64,000 nt of DNA from Sphingobacterium spiritivorum ATCC 33861. Its GTDB lineage: Bacteria; Bacteroidota; Bacteroidia; Sphingobacteriales; Sphingobacteriaceae. The notes under the pieces were generated by a model. The model was not told where the DNA came from. It saw nothing but the letters and a program-made list of their open reading frames with translations, and ran no database searches. How positions within the stretch are numbered: the stretch's first letter is position 1; every line of letters begins with the position of its first letter. The stretch lies in NCBI RefSeq assembly GCF_000143765.1, contig NZ_GL379772.1:357093-421092 (forward strand), in the 5' to 3' direction. Below, in pieces: positions 35,659 to 44,075 of the stretch. The translations under genes and the position numbers were made by a program.

Positions 35659-37386
35659 ATGAAAGAAAACGAAATTAAAACTAATTACCCTGCCCTTTAT
35701 ACGTTAGTAGTGGTATTCTTTTTCTGGGGTTTTATTGCTGCTGGAAACAGTGTTTTCATTCCTTTTTGTAAAAACTATTTCCATTTAGATCAATTTCAAT
35801 CCCAACTCATTGACTTTGCTTTTTACACGGCTTATTACATTGGTGCCCTGTTGTTGTTTATTTTCAGCACAGTAAAAGGTAAAGATCTGGTTGGCCATTG
35901 GGGCTACAAGAAAAGTATTGTCTATGGTCTGCTTTTTTCTGCACTCGGTGCAGGAGCTATGATCATTGCTGTAGAAGTCAACTTGTATGTAGGAATGTTA
36001 CTGGGGCTGTTTACTGTTGCTTTGGGTTTTTCCCTACAACAGACCGCTGCCAACCCGTTTGCTGTTCTTTTAGGCGATCCTAAAACCGGATCTTCGCGTG
36101 TAAATCTTGGGGGAGGAATCAACTCTTTCGGAACAACAATCGGCCCTCTGGTTATTGGATTTGCGCTTTTCGGAACATTCGAAACCATATCTGACAGCGA
36201 GATTGCGAATCTTCCCTTAGATAAAGTCATCATTCTATATATAGGTGTTGGCTTATTATTTGTTCTGGCGGCAGCATTGTTCCATTTCTCTAAAAAAGTA
36301 CCTGCAGGTATCAGTGATGAACCTATGGAAAAAGCAAGTAAAGCATTGACAACGCTCATAATCATGACCATCCTGTTATTTGCCATGTTTGCACCTGTAT
36401 TTCTAAGCTACAAAAGTGATGAAGCCATTCAGCTTGAAGGCCTGCGCGAACAACTCAAAACATTGACAGACGTCTCTGCTATTGACCAGTTAAAGGCACA
36501 AATTGCAGAAATCTCCCATCCTCTTGAAAAAACAAGAATGATGTGGCTGGCAGGTGCATTTATAGTGGTAGTAGGAGGTTTATTATACTCTAATCTGAGT
36601 GCTAAGAAAAATGCAGAAGGTTGGGGGGCTATGAAATATCCTCAGTTAGTATTGGGGATGTTAGCCTTATTCTTATATGTAGGTGTAGAAGTTGCAATCG
36701 GAAGTAATCTGGGAGAGTTGCTGACGTTGAAAGAATTCGGCAGTCTGCAATCCTCGCAAATCACGCCTTATGTATCTATGTACTGGGGAAGTATGATGAT
36801 AGGACGATGGGCCGGAGCGATCAGTGCGTTTAAACTGGCAAAATCTACTAAGCAATTATTATTGATCATTGTTCCGTTTATAGCATTCTCTGTTATTATA
36901 GGAGTCAATACATTGGCTGGATTTGAAATGTCACACCTTTATTTCTACGCTGTTTGTATAGCGATTCAGATCATCGCATTCTTCCTGAGTAAAGAAAAAC
37001 CGGTGCGTACTCTGATTATCTTCGGATTATTCGGAATCGGCGCGATGCTGACAGGTCTGCTGACTTCAGGTGTTGTAGCTATTTATGCTTTCCTTGCCGG
37101 CGGACTTGCATGTTCTATTATGTGGTCGTCTATTTTCAGTTTATCCATCGTTGGATTAGGCAAATATACGGCTCAAGGTTCTGCATTCCTGGTCATGATG
37201 ATCTTAGGTGGCGGTGTAATACCTCCTATTCAGGGGAAACTGGCGGACATTATCGGTATCCACAATTCGTATATATTACCACTATTCGGTTTCGTTTATA
37301 TTGTCATCTTTGCCATAATGGTAAGAGGATTCTTAAAGAAACAAGGAATCAATATTGATGAAATAGAAGCTGAAGGAGGTCATTAA
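35659..37386 (+). CDS. FucP-like MFS sugar transporter
   Basis: A 575-residue inner-membrane symporter of the FHS (fucose-galactose-glucose:H+) branch of the major facilitator superfamily. The N-terminal half has [29 protein letters not shown] and [18 protein letters not shown]; the asparagine/glutamine-rich motif is typical of FucP-type proteins. About 140 residues longer than FucP: residues 248-290 form a soluble helical insert ([20 protein letters not shown]) between extra membrane segments. A BadF-type amino-sugar kinase follows 257 bases downstream, so the substrate may be N-acetylglucosamine or a related amino sugar; this is inference. It has its own terminator. Confidence 0.85.
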   Translation: MKENEIKTNYPALYTLVVVFFFWGFIAAGNSVFIPFCKNYFHLDQFQSQLIDFAFYTAYYIGALLLFIFSTVKGKDLVGHWGYKKSIVYGLLFSALGAGAMIIAVEVNLYVGMLLGLFTVALGFSLQQTAANPFAVLLGDPKTGSSRVNLGGGINSFGTTIGPLVIGFALFGTFETISDSEIANLPLDKVIILYIGVGLLFVLAAALFHFSKKVPAGISDEPMEKASKALTTLIIMTILLFAMFAPVFLSYKSDEAIQLEGLREQLKTLTDVSAIDQLKAQIAEISHPLEKTRMMWLAGAFIVVVGGLLYSNLSAKKNAEGWGAMKYPQLVLGMLALFLYVGVEVAIGSNLGELLTLKEFGSLQSSQITPYVSMYWGSMMIGRWAGAISAFKLAKSTKQLLLIIVPFIAFSVIIGVNTLAGFEMSHLYFYAVCIAIQIIAFFLSKEKPVRTLIIFGLFGIGAMLTGLLTSGVVAIYAFLAGGLACSIMWSSIFSLSIVGLGKYTAQGSAFLVMMILGGGVIPPIQGKLADIIGIHNSYILPLFGFVYIVIFAIMVRGFLKKQGINIDEIEAEGGH

Positions 37387-37453
37387 TTAAGCAAAAACTG
37401 AATGACTAATTGTATTTAGTACACTATTGAATAAAATTGTGACGAAATTCACA

Positions 37454-37490
37454 AACGCCGTTTACAGCACTGTAAGCGGCGTTTTTTATT
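37454..37490 (+). terminator. Terminator of the sugar transporter gene
   Basis: AACGCCGtTTACAG pairs with TGTAAgCGGCGTT and is followed by TTTTTATT. Confidence 0.85.
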
Positions 37491-37541
37491 AAAAAGTAAT
37501 GACCGACTCATTATTATTCAAAATAAACAATCTAAATATTA

Positions 37542-37570
37542 TTGTTTTATGCATAAAAAACGTATTTTCG
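37542..37570 (+). promoter_or_regulatory. Possible promoter of the amino-sugar kinase gene
   Basis: TTG (37542-37544), 18 bases, then TATTTTCG (37563-37570), one mismatch from TAnnTTTG. The leader would be about 70 bases. Confidence 0.35.
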
Positions 37571-37643
37571 GAGAGATAAACATATCATTTTAGCACAAGA
37601 AACAACAAACAAACAATATAAACACAAATTAACTTCATACATA

Positions 37644-38501
37644 ATGATTATAATTGCTGACGGAGGATCTACCAAGACAAACTGGTGTTTGTTAGATGAT
37701 TCCAACAAGAAAATTTACTTTAATACTGAAGGATACAATCCATACTTTGTGGATAGTGAATACATCGTTAATTCATTAAAAAAAGGACTTCCTCTTGACT
37801 TACCATTTGACAAAATCTCTGAAGTAAACTATTACGGAGCAGGAGTTCACAATCAGGAGAAAGCTCAAATCGTAGTCAATGCTATTCAGCAGGTTTTCCC
37901 TAATTCTAAAGTTGAAGTTGGTCACGATCTGCTTGCGGCAGCAAGAGCACTATTAGGTACAGAATCTGGCTTTGCAGCTATTTTAGGCACAGGTACCAAC
38001 AGCTGTATATATGATGGTGAAGAGATTACAAAAAACATTGACTCAGGTGCCTATATATTAGGAGATGAGGGAAGCGGAAGCTACATCGGTAAAAAATTAC
38101 TGATAGATTATATCCGTGATCTTATGCCTGCAGATGTAAAAAAAGTATTTTATGAAACTTATAAGCTATTACCTGATGAAATTATGGACAGCGTATACAC
38201 TAAGCCGTTAGCTAACCGTTTCTGTGCAAGTTTTAGCAAATTCGTATATGACAACAATGTCAATATTCAATATACCCGCAAAATTGTAGAAGACTCTTTT
38301 GAGGCCTTCTTCAGCAACCTGGTAAGTAAGTATCCAGACTACCAGAGCTATACATTCAATTGTATCGGTTCTGTGGGTTACAATTTCCGCAATGTACTGG
38401 AAGAAAAAGCTGGTCAATATGGAATGAAAGTTGGAAAAATCCTGCGTTCTCCAATCGATGATCTGGTACAGTTCCACATGAACCGTGCAGCAAAAAAATA
38501 A
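37644..38501 (+). CDS. BadF/BadG/BcrA/BcrD-type amino-sugar kinase
   Basis: A 285-residue ASKHA-fold kinase resembling N-acetylglucosamine kinase. The phosphate-1 loop DGGSTKTNW is at residues 6-14. ILGTGTNSCIYDG (about 113-125) is the phosphate-2 loop, and ILGDEGSGSYIGK (about 136-148) is the conserved substrate/adenosine-contact segment typical of NAGK-like members. It probably phosphorylates GlcNAc, MurNAc or a related sugar after uptake. It follows the FucP-like transporter, which supports that role. A paralogue with the same motifs is encoded at 43016-43882. It is followed by a bidirectional terminator. Confidence 0.85.
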   Translation: MIIIADGGSTKTNWCLLDDSNKKIYFNTEGYNPYFVDSEYIVNSLKKGLPLDLPFDKISEVNYYGAGVHNQEKAQIVVNAIQQVFPNSKVEVGHDLLAAARALLGTESGFAAILGTGTNSCIYDGEEITKNIDSGAYILGDEGSGSYIGKKLLIDYIRDLMPADVKKVFYETYKLLPDEIMDSVYTKPLANRFCASFSKFVYDNNVNIQYTRKIVEDSFEAFFSNLVSKYPDYQSYTFNCIGSVGYNFRNVLEEKAGQYGMKVGKILRSPIDDLVQFHMNRAAKK

Positions 38502-38512
38502 GAATTAAACAT

Positions 38513-38548
38513 AAAAAAACCGGAAAACTAATTTTCCGGTTTTTTTTA
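38513..38548. terminator. Bidirectional terminator
   Basis: AACCGGAAAA pairs with TTTTCCGGTT, flanked by A and T runs, between the convergent kinase and hydrolase genes. Confidence 0.85.
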
Positions 38549-38581
38549 TATTACATGTTTTTTGCATTTCCCAACCCTGTA

Positions 38582-39265
38582 CTAAAGTGAGATTGTCTCT
38601 CCTATTCCCGGCAAAGACAATTGCAATCCGGCGTCACTAAACTTACGCTTAGCTACTTCTACATCAATTGTAATCGGAGGAAATGTATTATAATGAATAC
38701 CTACAATGTGTTTACAGTTAATAAACTGAGCTGCCTTTACAGCATCCTCTACATCCATAGTATAATGACCTCCGATCGGTAAAAATGCCCAGTCCAGTTG
38801 CAAATCTTCCAATAATTTCATATCGTATGTTAATGCTGTATCCCCTGCAAAATAGATTTTTTTATCTCCTGCAAAAAATACATAACCTACAGGCCAGCCC
38901 CCATATGCTCCGTCCGGAGTGCTGTTGGTATGAATAGCGATTACCATTTTGACTTTTCCAAAAGTCGTCTCAATAGTACCTCCTAGATTGAACTCCACAA
39001 CTTTATCGTCAGGAACACCTTGTTTTCTTACCCATGCAGCAGTTTCCACGACTGTAGCAACGATAGCATTGCTATTCTTTTGTACCGTCAGCAAGTCCGC
39101 GACATGATCCTGATGTGCGTGACTGACAAATATATATTCAGGATTAAGTGCATTGACATCGACATGCTCTGCAATCGGATTATATGTAACGAAAGGATCT
39201 AATAATACCTGATGTCCGTCAAAGTCGAATAACACACAGGATTGACCGTAATAAGTAATTTTCAT
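38582..39265 (-). CDS. UPF0173 metal-dependent hydrolase (metallo-beta-lactamase fold)
   Basis: A 227-residue cytoplasmic hydrolase. The fold is marked by SHAHQDH (about residues 49-55), the HxHxDH zinc site. Further ligands are the histidine in AIHTNSTPDG, the aspartate in YFAGDTALTYDMK, and the histidine in VGIHYNTFPPI. This is the arrangement of the YtkL/UPF0173 family, whose substrates are not established. It lies 12 bases downstream of the YbaB gene and is probably cotranscribed with it. Confidence 0.9.
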   Translation of the reverse strand: MKITYYGQSCVLFDFDGHQVLLDPFVTYNPIAEHVDVNALNPEYIFVSHAHQDHVADLLTVQKNSNAIVATVVETAAWVRKQGVPDDKVVEFNLGGTIETTFGKVKMVIAIHTNSTPDGAYGGWPVGYVFFAGDKKIYFAGDTALTYDMKLLEDLQLDWAFLPIGGHYTMDVEDAVKAAQFINCKHIVGIHYNTFPPITIDVEVAKRKFSDAGLQLSLPGIGETISL

Positions 39266-39277
39266 ATAGCGTACCGT

Positions 39278-39592
39278 TTATTTATTGAACAAATTACCCA
39301 ATCCACCAAAACCACCCAGCATATCCTGGGCAGAAGCCTGCATTTCAGACTGACTGACATTTTCGGCTTGTACAAGGGCCTTATTGAGCGCAACGATCAA
39401 TAGTTCCTCCAACTCTTCCTTGTCTGCATTATCCAGAAAAACAGGATCTATAGTAATCTCTCTGATTTCTTTATTTGCTGTGGCCACCACTTTGATCACA
39501 CCTCCCTCTGCTTCGCCAAAAACAGAAATATTATCCAGTCTCTTTTTAATCTCCTGTGCCTTTTGTTGGGCTTCGAAAAGTTTATCAAACAT
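39278..39592 (-). CDS. YbaB/EbfC nucleoid-associated protein
   Basis: A 104-residue DNA-binding protein of the YbaB/EbfC family, which forms tweezers-like dimers. The amphipathic first helix (FDKLFEAQQKAQEIKKRLDN) and VKVVATANKEIREITIDP-like strands are typical. A Gly/Met-rich tail (DMLGGFGGLGNLF) ends the protein. Unlike in many bacteria it is not next to dnaX or recR. It is first of a two-gene unit with the UPF0173 hydrolase. Confidence 0.93.
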   Translation of the reverse strand: MFDKLFEAQQKAQEIKKRLDNISVFGEAEGGVIKVVATANKEIREITIDPVFLDNADKEELEELLIVALNKALVQAENVSQSEMQASAQDMLGGFGGLGNLFNK

Positions 39593-39706
39593 ATCTTTAT
39601 ATATTTATTTAGCTGTTTTGAAGATGCAATTTACAAAATACAGCGCTGAAATAACAAATTTACTTGTGGCAAACCAATGGAATTAGGTAGTTATCCTGAT
39701 CCTTAT

Positions 39707-39714
39707 TACCTTTG
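39707..39714 (+). promoter_or_regulatory. -7 element (TACCTTTG) implying a leaderless transcript
   Basis: An exact TAnnTTTG match ends four bases before the ATG at 39719. A weak -33 TTAG lies 20 bases upstream (39683-39686). It argues against the upstream in-frame ATG at 39677, which it would cut off. Confidence 0.55.
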
Positions 39715-39718
39715 CAGC

Positions 39719-40330
39719 ATGCTTGAATATAAAAACGCACTGATTGATGAATTGGTAGAAAAATTAAATCTGCAACCGATCAGCATTGAACCTGCACTCG
39801 TACAATCCGCACAAGATATCGCTTCCTTTGAAGACCTCAAATTGTTCATTGAACGATTTACACATATGCATACGCCCGCCAGTAATCTTGCAGAAGAACT
39901 GGAAGAAGAGGTAGATATACTGGTTCACAAGCTAAAATTTATACCGACAGAGACACGTCCAAAAGTACTCTTACTTGAAAATATAGACCCAGCCTCCCCT
40001 CTTCAGTCTGCCTTGATAACTGAGAGCATTCGTATTGCTGGTGGAGTACCTCTAGAGATTCAGGAATATAAGGATGCTGATATTCTCCTGATCAAGCAGG
40101 ACGAATTCTTACTATACGGACAATTGCCCCAGTTTATTCAACAGGAAGAATGGAGCAGTATTCCTGCTATTAAGAATAATAAAATCTATATTATTAAAAA
40201 AGATGATTTCGCAAATGTACCGGGTAAAGATTATTTACTGGAACTGGAAATACTGGCAGAGATCATACAGCCCAAATATTTTATTTTTGGTCATCATGGC
40301 GTTGACTGGATCAACTTTGATCTGGGATAA
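39719..40330 (+). CDS. Cytoplasmic periplasmic-binding-protein-like protein
   Basis: A 203-residue protein (taken from 39719) whose second half matches the C-terminal lobe of helical-backbone metal/cobalamin binding proteins (BtuF/FepB type): PKVLLLENIDPASPL, a strand with DADILLIKQDEF, and PAIKNNKIYIIKKDDFANVPG. There is no signal peptide or lipobox, so it should remain in the cytoplasm and not feed an ABC transporter in the usual way. The longer frame from 39677 adds 14 residues with no signal character and overlaps the promoter. Similar proteins are common in Bacteroidota; their ligand is unknown. Confidence 0.7.
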   Translation: MLEYKNALIDELVEKLNLQPISIEPALVQSAQDIASFEDLKLFIERFTHMHTPASNLAEELEEEVDILVHKLKFIPTETRPKVLLLENIDPASPLQSALITESIRIAGGVPLEIQEYKDADILLIKQDEFLLYGQLPQFIQQEEWSSIPAIKNNKIYIIKKDDFANVPGKDYLLELEILAEIIQPKYFIFGHHGVDWINFDLG

Positions 40331-40372
40331 AATAAGAGCAGGCATTCCATCTGGAATGCCTGCTCTTATTTT
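40329..40372. terminator. Bidirectional terminator with a perfect 21-bp stem
   Basis: AAAATAAGAGCAGGCATTCCA pairs base for base with its complement around a TC loop. It separates the convergent genes ending at 40330 and 40392. Confidence 0.85.
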
Positions 40373-40391
40373 ATATAATCCCGTTAGTTCT

Positions 40392-41453
40392 TTAGATAAA
40401 TTTCTTACGGAGTATGGCGTACAACTTTTCTACTGTCTGCGGTTTATCACTCCAGCCATTTTTCAACGCATAGTTTGTTTGCAAAAATGCATCCGCTTCT
40501 GCCAGATTATCAAACCTGTTTAATAGTTCAATAGCTTCACTGTACGCAAGGCTGTATCCATTAAACAAGTCTTTGATAAATAACAGTTTATCATTAAGAC
40601 TTACTGCAACTTTCAGATCACTGATTCTTTCCGTACCGTTTTGTGAAGTCTGAAAAATATTACCTTGTCCTAACCCTGCTTTTTTCTGTTGAGAAATCAG
40701 CTCGTTCAGGGTTAACGGTCTGGAGGGTTTTTCCTCTACAGACTCTTCCACAACAATTGATTTTTCTTCAATAATAACAGTATTTACTACAGGTTCTGCA
40801 ATCGGCGGCTCATTAAGTGGCTCAGGCTGTTGTACAGGCGTTGTTGAAACAGGTGCCGGCTGAACGGGAGCGGATTCCGGTTGGGAAAACGAAACTGGTG
40901 TTTCAAAGCGAATGTTTTCCTGTACAGGCTGTGGCTCTGCTTTATCGGCTACTATTTCTTCCGGTTCACTGTTCTGTACAAGTTCCTCTTCTGACTCGCC
41001 TGTAATATCATTATGATATTGCTCCGTATCATTAGCTTCTGTATATTCCTCAATTGTTTCTTCCTGTATCGCTGATTCCTCCTGAACGATATTCGTTGTC
41101 TCCGGCATATTTTCAACAATCTCTTCATGCACAGGCTGCTCATCTACTTCCTCTTTTTCGACCTGAGAAGAAGGTGTAAAATATGTTTCAAAAGGAACTT
41201 TCTCGACCTCCGAATTGACTTTGTAGGTTTCAGTCACTTCATGTACCGGCTGTTGGTTGTTAGTGGTAGTCTCCTGCAGGTTCAATGTTTTTAAAATATT
41301 AATATGATCTGCCAGAAACCTGGCTTTGGCTTCTAACAGTGAAATTTCAATCAAGTCACAGTTTTCATGCTCACTGCAAGTAGCATATTGATCATTTAGT
41401 TCTAAAAGTAGATCGCCGATTTTAGCGAAGATGTCTTGTTTTGTAGCTGCCAT
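40392..41453 (-). CDS. Acidic low-complexity protein with a conserved C-terminal domain
   Basis: A 353-residue protein I cannot name. Residues 1-60 are helical, with two cysteines (CSEHENC). Residues about 65-265 are very rich in Glu, Val, Pro and Gln, with little order, for example repeats of QPVHE and EEIVE. The last 90 residues form a compact conserved segment (ISDLKVAVSLNDKLLFIKDLF, SLAYSEAIELLNRFDNL, KNGWSDKPQTVEKLYAIL). This layout recurs in Bacteroidota as an unannotated family. No signal peptide and no catalytic motif. It may be a scaffold or interaction protein, which is a guess. It ends next to a strong bidirectional terminator. Confidence 0.75.
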   Translation of the reverse strand: MAATKQDIFAKIGDLLLELNDQYATCSEHENCDLIEISLLEAKARFLADHINILKTLNLQETTTNNQQPVHEVTETYKVNSEVEKVPFETYFTPSSQVEKEEVDEQPVHEEIVENMPETTNIVQEESAIQEETIEEYTEANDTEQYHNDITGESEEELVQNSEPEEIVADKAEPQPVQENIRFETPVSFSQPESAPVQPAPVSTTPVQQPEPLNEPPIAEPVVNTVIIEEKSIVVEESVEEKPSRPLTLNELISQQKKAGLGQGNIFQTSQNGTERISDLKVAVSLNDKLLFIKDLFNGYSLAYSEAIELLNRFDNLAEADAFLQTNYALKNGWSDKPQTVEKLYAILRKKFI

Positions 41454-41674
41454 CCTGATATTTTTTCTGTTATGTTTTTATACAAACGAAGGAATGAACA
41501 ATTAGAAATTCAAGTTATTGATAATTACCAATTTCGGAAAGACTCTCTAATTGTCTATGTCAAATCTAACATTTTATTTCGATATTAGCGTCCTGTAATA
41601 TCGGTTAAACGTCAATATTCTAACGTTTTTCAAGCCCTTATATTTTATAATTTCGACACATATTTTTTTAAGAG

Positions 41675-42253
41675 ATGTTATTTTCTGAACATAATTTTGG
41701 AGCGCGAAGAGCGACCTACGGAAGTATTGAGGTGATCTGCGGATCGATGTTTTCCGGTAAAACAGAAGAACTGATCAGAAGGCTTAAAAGAGCACAGTTT
41801 GCAAAACTGAATGTAGAGATTTTTAAGCCTTCTGTAGACATCCGGTATGATGAACAGCGTGTAGTATCTCATGATCAGAATAGTATCTCCTCTACTCCGG
41901 TATCTAACTCTTCAGCCATTTTACTGCTAAGCGCAGACACCCGTGTTGTAGGAATAGATGAAGCCCAGTTTTTTGATGATGAATTGCCTAATGTATGTGT
42001 ACAATTAGCAAACAAAGGATTACGTGTCATTGTGGCAGGATTGGACATGGATTTTAAAGGAAAACCGTTTGGCCCTATCCCCGCCATTATGGCTGTAGCA
42101 GAACACGTGACAAAAGTGCATGCTGTATGTGTCCGGTGTGGTGCTCCTGCTAATTATTCTTACCGTTTAACCAATAATGATAAGCAGGTTTTATTAGGAG
42201 AAAAAGAAAGTTATGAGCCCAGATGCCGTTCATGCTATTACAATCTGGATTAA
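41675..42253 (+). CDS. tdk: Thymidine kinase
   Basis: A 192-residue type II (TK1-like) thymidine kinase of the pyrimidine salvage pathway. The P-loop GSMFSGKT is at residues 23-30. [13 protein letters not shown] (about 91-103) holds the Walker B carboxylate. The lasso loop region follows, and a zinc site is formed by CVRCG and CRSC near the C-terminus. Length and motifs are normal. It is followed by an AT-rich stretch of 150 bases and a terminator. Confidence 0.97.
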   Translation: MLFSEHNFGARRATYGSIEVICGSMFSGKTEELIRRLKRAQFAKLNVEIFKPSVDIRYDEQRVVSHDQNSISSTPVSNSSAILLLSADTRVVGIDEAQFFDDELPNVCVQLANKGLRVIVAGLDMDFKGKPFGPIPAIMAVAEHVTKVHAVCVRCGAPANYSYRLTNNDKQVLLGEKESYEPRCRSCYYNLD

Positions 42254-42403
42254 ACATTAAAATTAACAAAATCTTAACATCATATTAATATTGAAAAATA
42301 ATTTTGGCAAACTATTTGATATATACCTTATATAGCAAATAAGATAGCTTAGTAATAAGCGACAAAATACTTTTCATAATTTAGGTTTATAATTGGTTAG
42401 TTA

Positions 42404-42436
42404 GCGACTCCTGCCCCACAGGAGTCGCTTCTTTTT
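42404..42436 (+). terminator. Terminator far downstream of tdk
   Basis: GCGACTCCTG pairs perfectly with CAGGAGTCGC, followed by TTCTTTTT. It lies 150 bases after the tdk stop, a rather long 3' tail that could also hold a small RNA. Confidence 0.8.
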
Positions 42437-42445
42437 GATATAAAA

Positions 42446-42470
42446 CAAAAAAACCGGAATAATATTCCGG
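42446..42470 (-). terminator. Terminator of the kinase-peroxidase pair
   Basis: On the minus strand CCGGAAT pairs with ATTCCGG, followed by TTTTTTTGTTTT. Confidence 0.85.
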
Positions 42471-42491
42471 CTCTCTTATTTTTTTACAGTC

Positions 42492-43004
42492 TTATAATTG
42501 CGATGTAATGGATTTATCTAAAGGATTCACTGCTGAACGGTAGCGATGAATTAGTTTACCATTTTCATCGATAAGGAATTTTTCAAAATTCCACTTAATC
42601 TCGCCTTTGAAATCCGGGTTCTCCTGATTAGTCAGAAATTTAAATAAGGGGTCAATCTGATCTCCCTTTACCTCTACCTTTTCAGAAAGTGTAAAAGTCA
42701 CTCCGAAATTCTTTTCGCAAAAGTCCTGAATTTCTTCATTTGAACCGGGCTCCTGACCTCCGAAGTTATTTGCAGGGAAGCCTATAACCACTACTTTATC
42801 ACCATATTGCTCAGAAAGAGCCTGAAGATCTTTATACTGTTTGGTAAACCCACACTTGGAAGCTGTATTGACAATCAGTATCTTTTTTCCTTTATAATCC
42901 GAAAGATTGATTGTCTTCCCTTCCATATCTTTAAAACTGTAATCATACACTGTAGGGGTATTCGTAATCATCGACATACACACCATTAAAGTCATTAAAA
43001 TCAT
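42492..43004 (-). CDS. Glutathione peroxidase family protein (thiol peroxidase type)
   Basis: A 170-residue peroxidase of the GPx family. The peroxidatic cysteine is Cys51 in NTASKCGFT, with Gln84 in FGGQEPG and Trp138/Asn139 in KWNF completing the catalytic tetrad. Cys96 in DFCEKNF is the expected resolving cysteine, so it most likely uses thioredoxin rather than glutathione. The first 15 residues are Met-rich and hydrophobic and may be a signal peptide, but could also reflect a start chosen too early. It lies 11 bases downstream of the BadF-type kinase gene and is likely its operon partner. Confidence 0.9.
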   Translation of the reverse strand: MILMTLMVCMSMITNTPTVYDYSFKDMEGKTINLSDYKGKKILIVNTASKCGFTKQYKDLQALSEQYGDKVVVIGFPANNFGGQEPGSNEEIQDFCEKNFGVTFTLSEKVEVKGDQIDPLFKFLTNQENPDFKGEIKWNFEKFLIDENGKLIHRYRSAVNPLDKSITSQL

Positions 43005-43015
43005 AGTTATAACAT

Positions 43016-43882
43016 TTAAATATCTAAGATAGAGTTTTTTTCCCGTTCTATTACAAAACTGAAAATTTCCTGAATCGGAGATTTAAGGATCGATCCTACA
43101 CGAACCCCATGGATTCTGCAGACATCTCTTAATATCAAATCAAAATGAAAGGCAATAGAACCTACAAAGTGGCATTCATACTCCCAATATTTGGGATAAG
43201 TAAGAATATTTGTTTTGACAAACTCATCCATTCCCTTACGTAACAGACTATCTATAAACGGATGTAGTCTGTTTGCATCCATAAATTCGGCAAAATTGGC
43301 CAGATAAGTATTAGGTCTTTCTTTCTGATAGACATTCTTAATGACGACATCTTTTGATATACGATATTTCTCTTCAAATTTACCAGCCAGATCAACTGGC
43401 ATTTTACCATAAAGAAAACTGGTAATCAACTGTTTTCCAAACCACGCTCCCGAGCCTTCATCGCCTAATACATATCCGTTTCCATTGTGACTGGCTAGCA
43501 AAAGCTCTCCATCGAAAAAGCTAACATCAGATCCTGTACCCATAGTCGCAATAAAGCCCTTATTCATACCACAAGTCGCCAGAGCAGAACCAAGAAGATC
43601 AGACTCAACGGATATAAAAGCAGAAGGAAACAATTGGGTCAGCGCATTGGAAACCAATTCACGGCGGTCCGGAGTCACACAGCCGGCACCGTAAAAATAT
43701 ACTTCTTTGATTTCATCAGCATACGGAATAATCTCCGGAACTTCCTTCAAAACTCTTTCAATCTCTTTTTCACTCACAAAAAAGGGATTTAATCCTTTTG
43801 TAGAGAAGGTTAACGGTTTACTATCCGGCAAATCCAAAATCCAATCTGATTTTGACGAACCACTGTCTGCAACTAATATCAT
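43016..43882 (-). CDS. Second BadF-type amino-sugar kinase
   Basis: A 288-residue ASKHA kinase similar to the protein at 37644-38501. The phosphate-1 loop DSGSSKSDW is at residues 6-14, MGTGSDVSFFDG near 115-126 is the phosphate-2 loop, and VLGDEGSGAWFGKQ near 137-150 matches the same segment of the paralogue. Both have a final segment with LKSPI (RSPI in the paralogue). It may take a different sugar. It is first in a pair with the glutathione peroxidase gene. The paralogue sits next to a transporter, this copy does not. Confidence 0.82.
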   Translation of the reverse strand: MILVADSGSSKSDWILDLPDSKPLTFSTKGLNPFFVSEKEIERVLKEVPEIIPYADEIKEVYFYGAGCVTPDRRELVSNALTQLFPSAFISVESDLLGSALATCGMNKGFIATMGTGSDVSFFDGELLLASHNGNGYVLGDEGSGAWFGKQLITSFLYGKMPVDLAGKFEEKYRISKDVVIKNVYQKERPNTYLANFAEFMDANRLHPFIDSLLRKGMDEFVKTNILTYPKYWEYECHFVGSIAFHFDLILRDVCRIHGVRVGSILKSPIQEIFSFVIEREKNSILDI

Positions 43883-43999
43883 ATGTGTTTATTCAAAAAG
43901 TGGGAGATCCCCTAACTTCAAATATACGCAAAAAGCAGAATCAAAAAAAGAACTTAATCGGGAATTCCGCAGACAGACAATCAATAACATCCGGATTTA

Positions 44000-44031
44000 T
44001 TTGGCTTAACAAATACATACCCTTACATTTG
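44000..44031 (+). promoter_or_regulatory. Consensus promoter of the M61 peptidase gene
   Basis: TTTG (44000-44003), 20 bases, then TACATTTG (44024-44031): both elements match the Bacteroidota consensus exactly. The leader would be about 40 bases. Confidence 0.8.
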
Positions 44032-44075
44032 TAACAAATTCACGATAACTATCAGTTGCAACTTAATCGTAACAC

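Noticed and set aside
35922..36386. 154-codon minus-strand frame inside the sugar transporter gene
   Set aside because: Antisense shadow of a membrane protein gene; no promoter or homologue expected.
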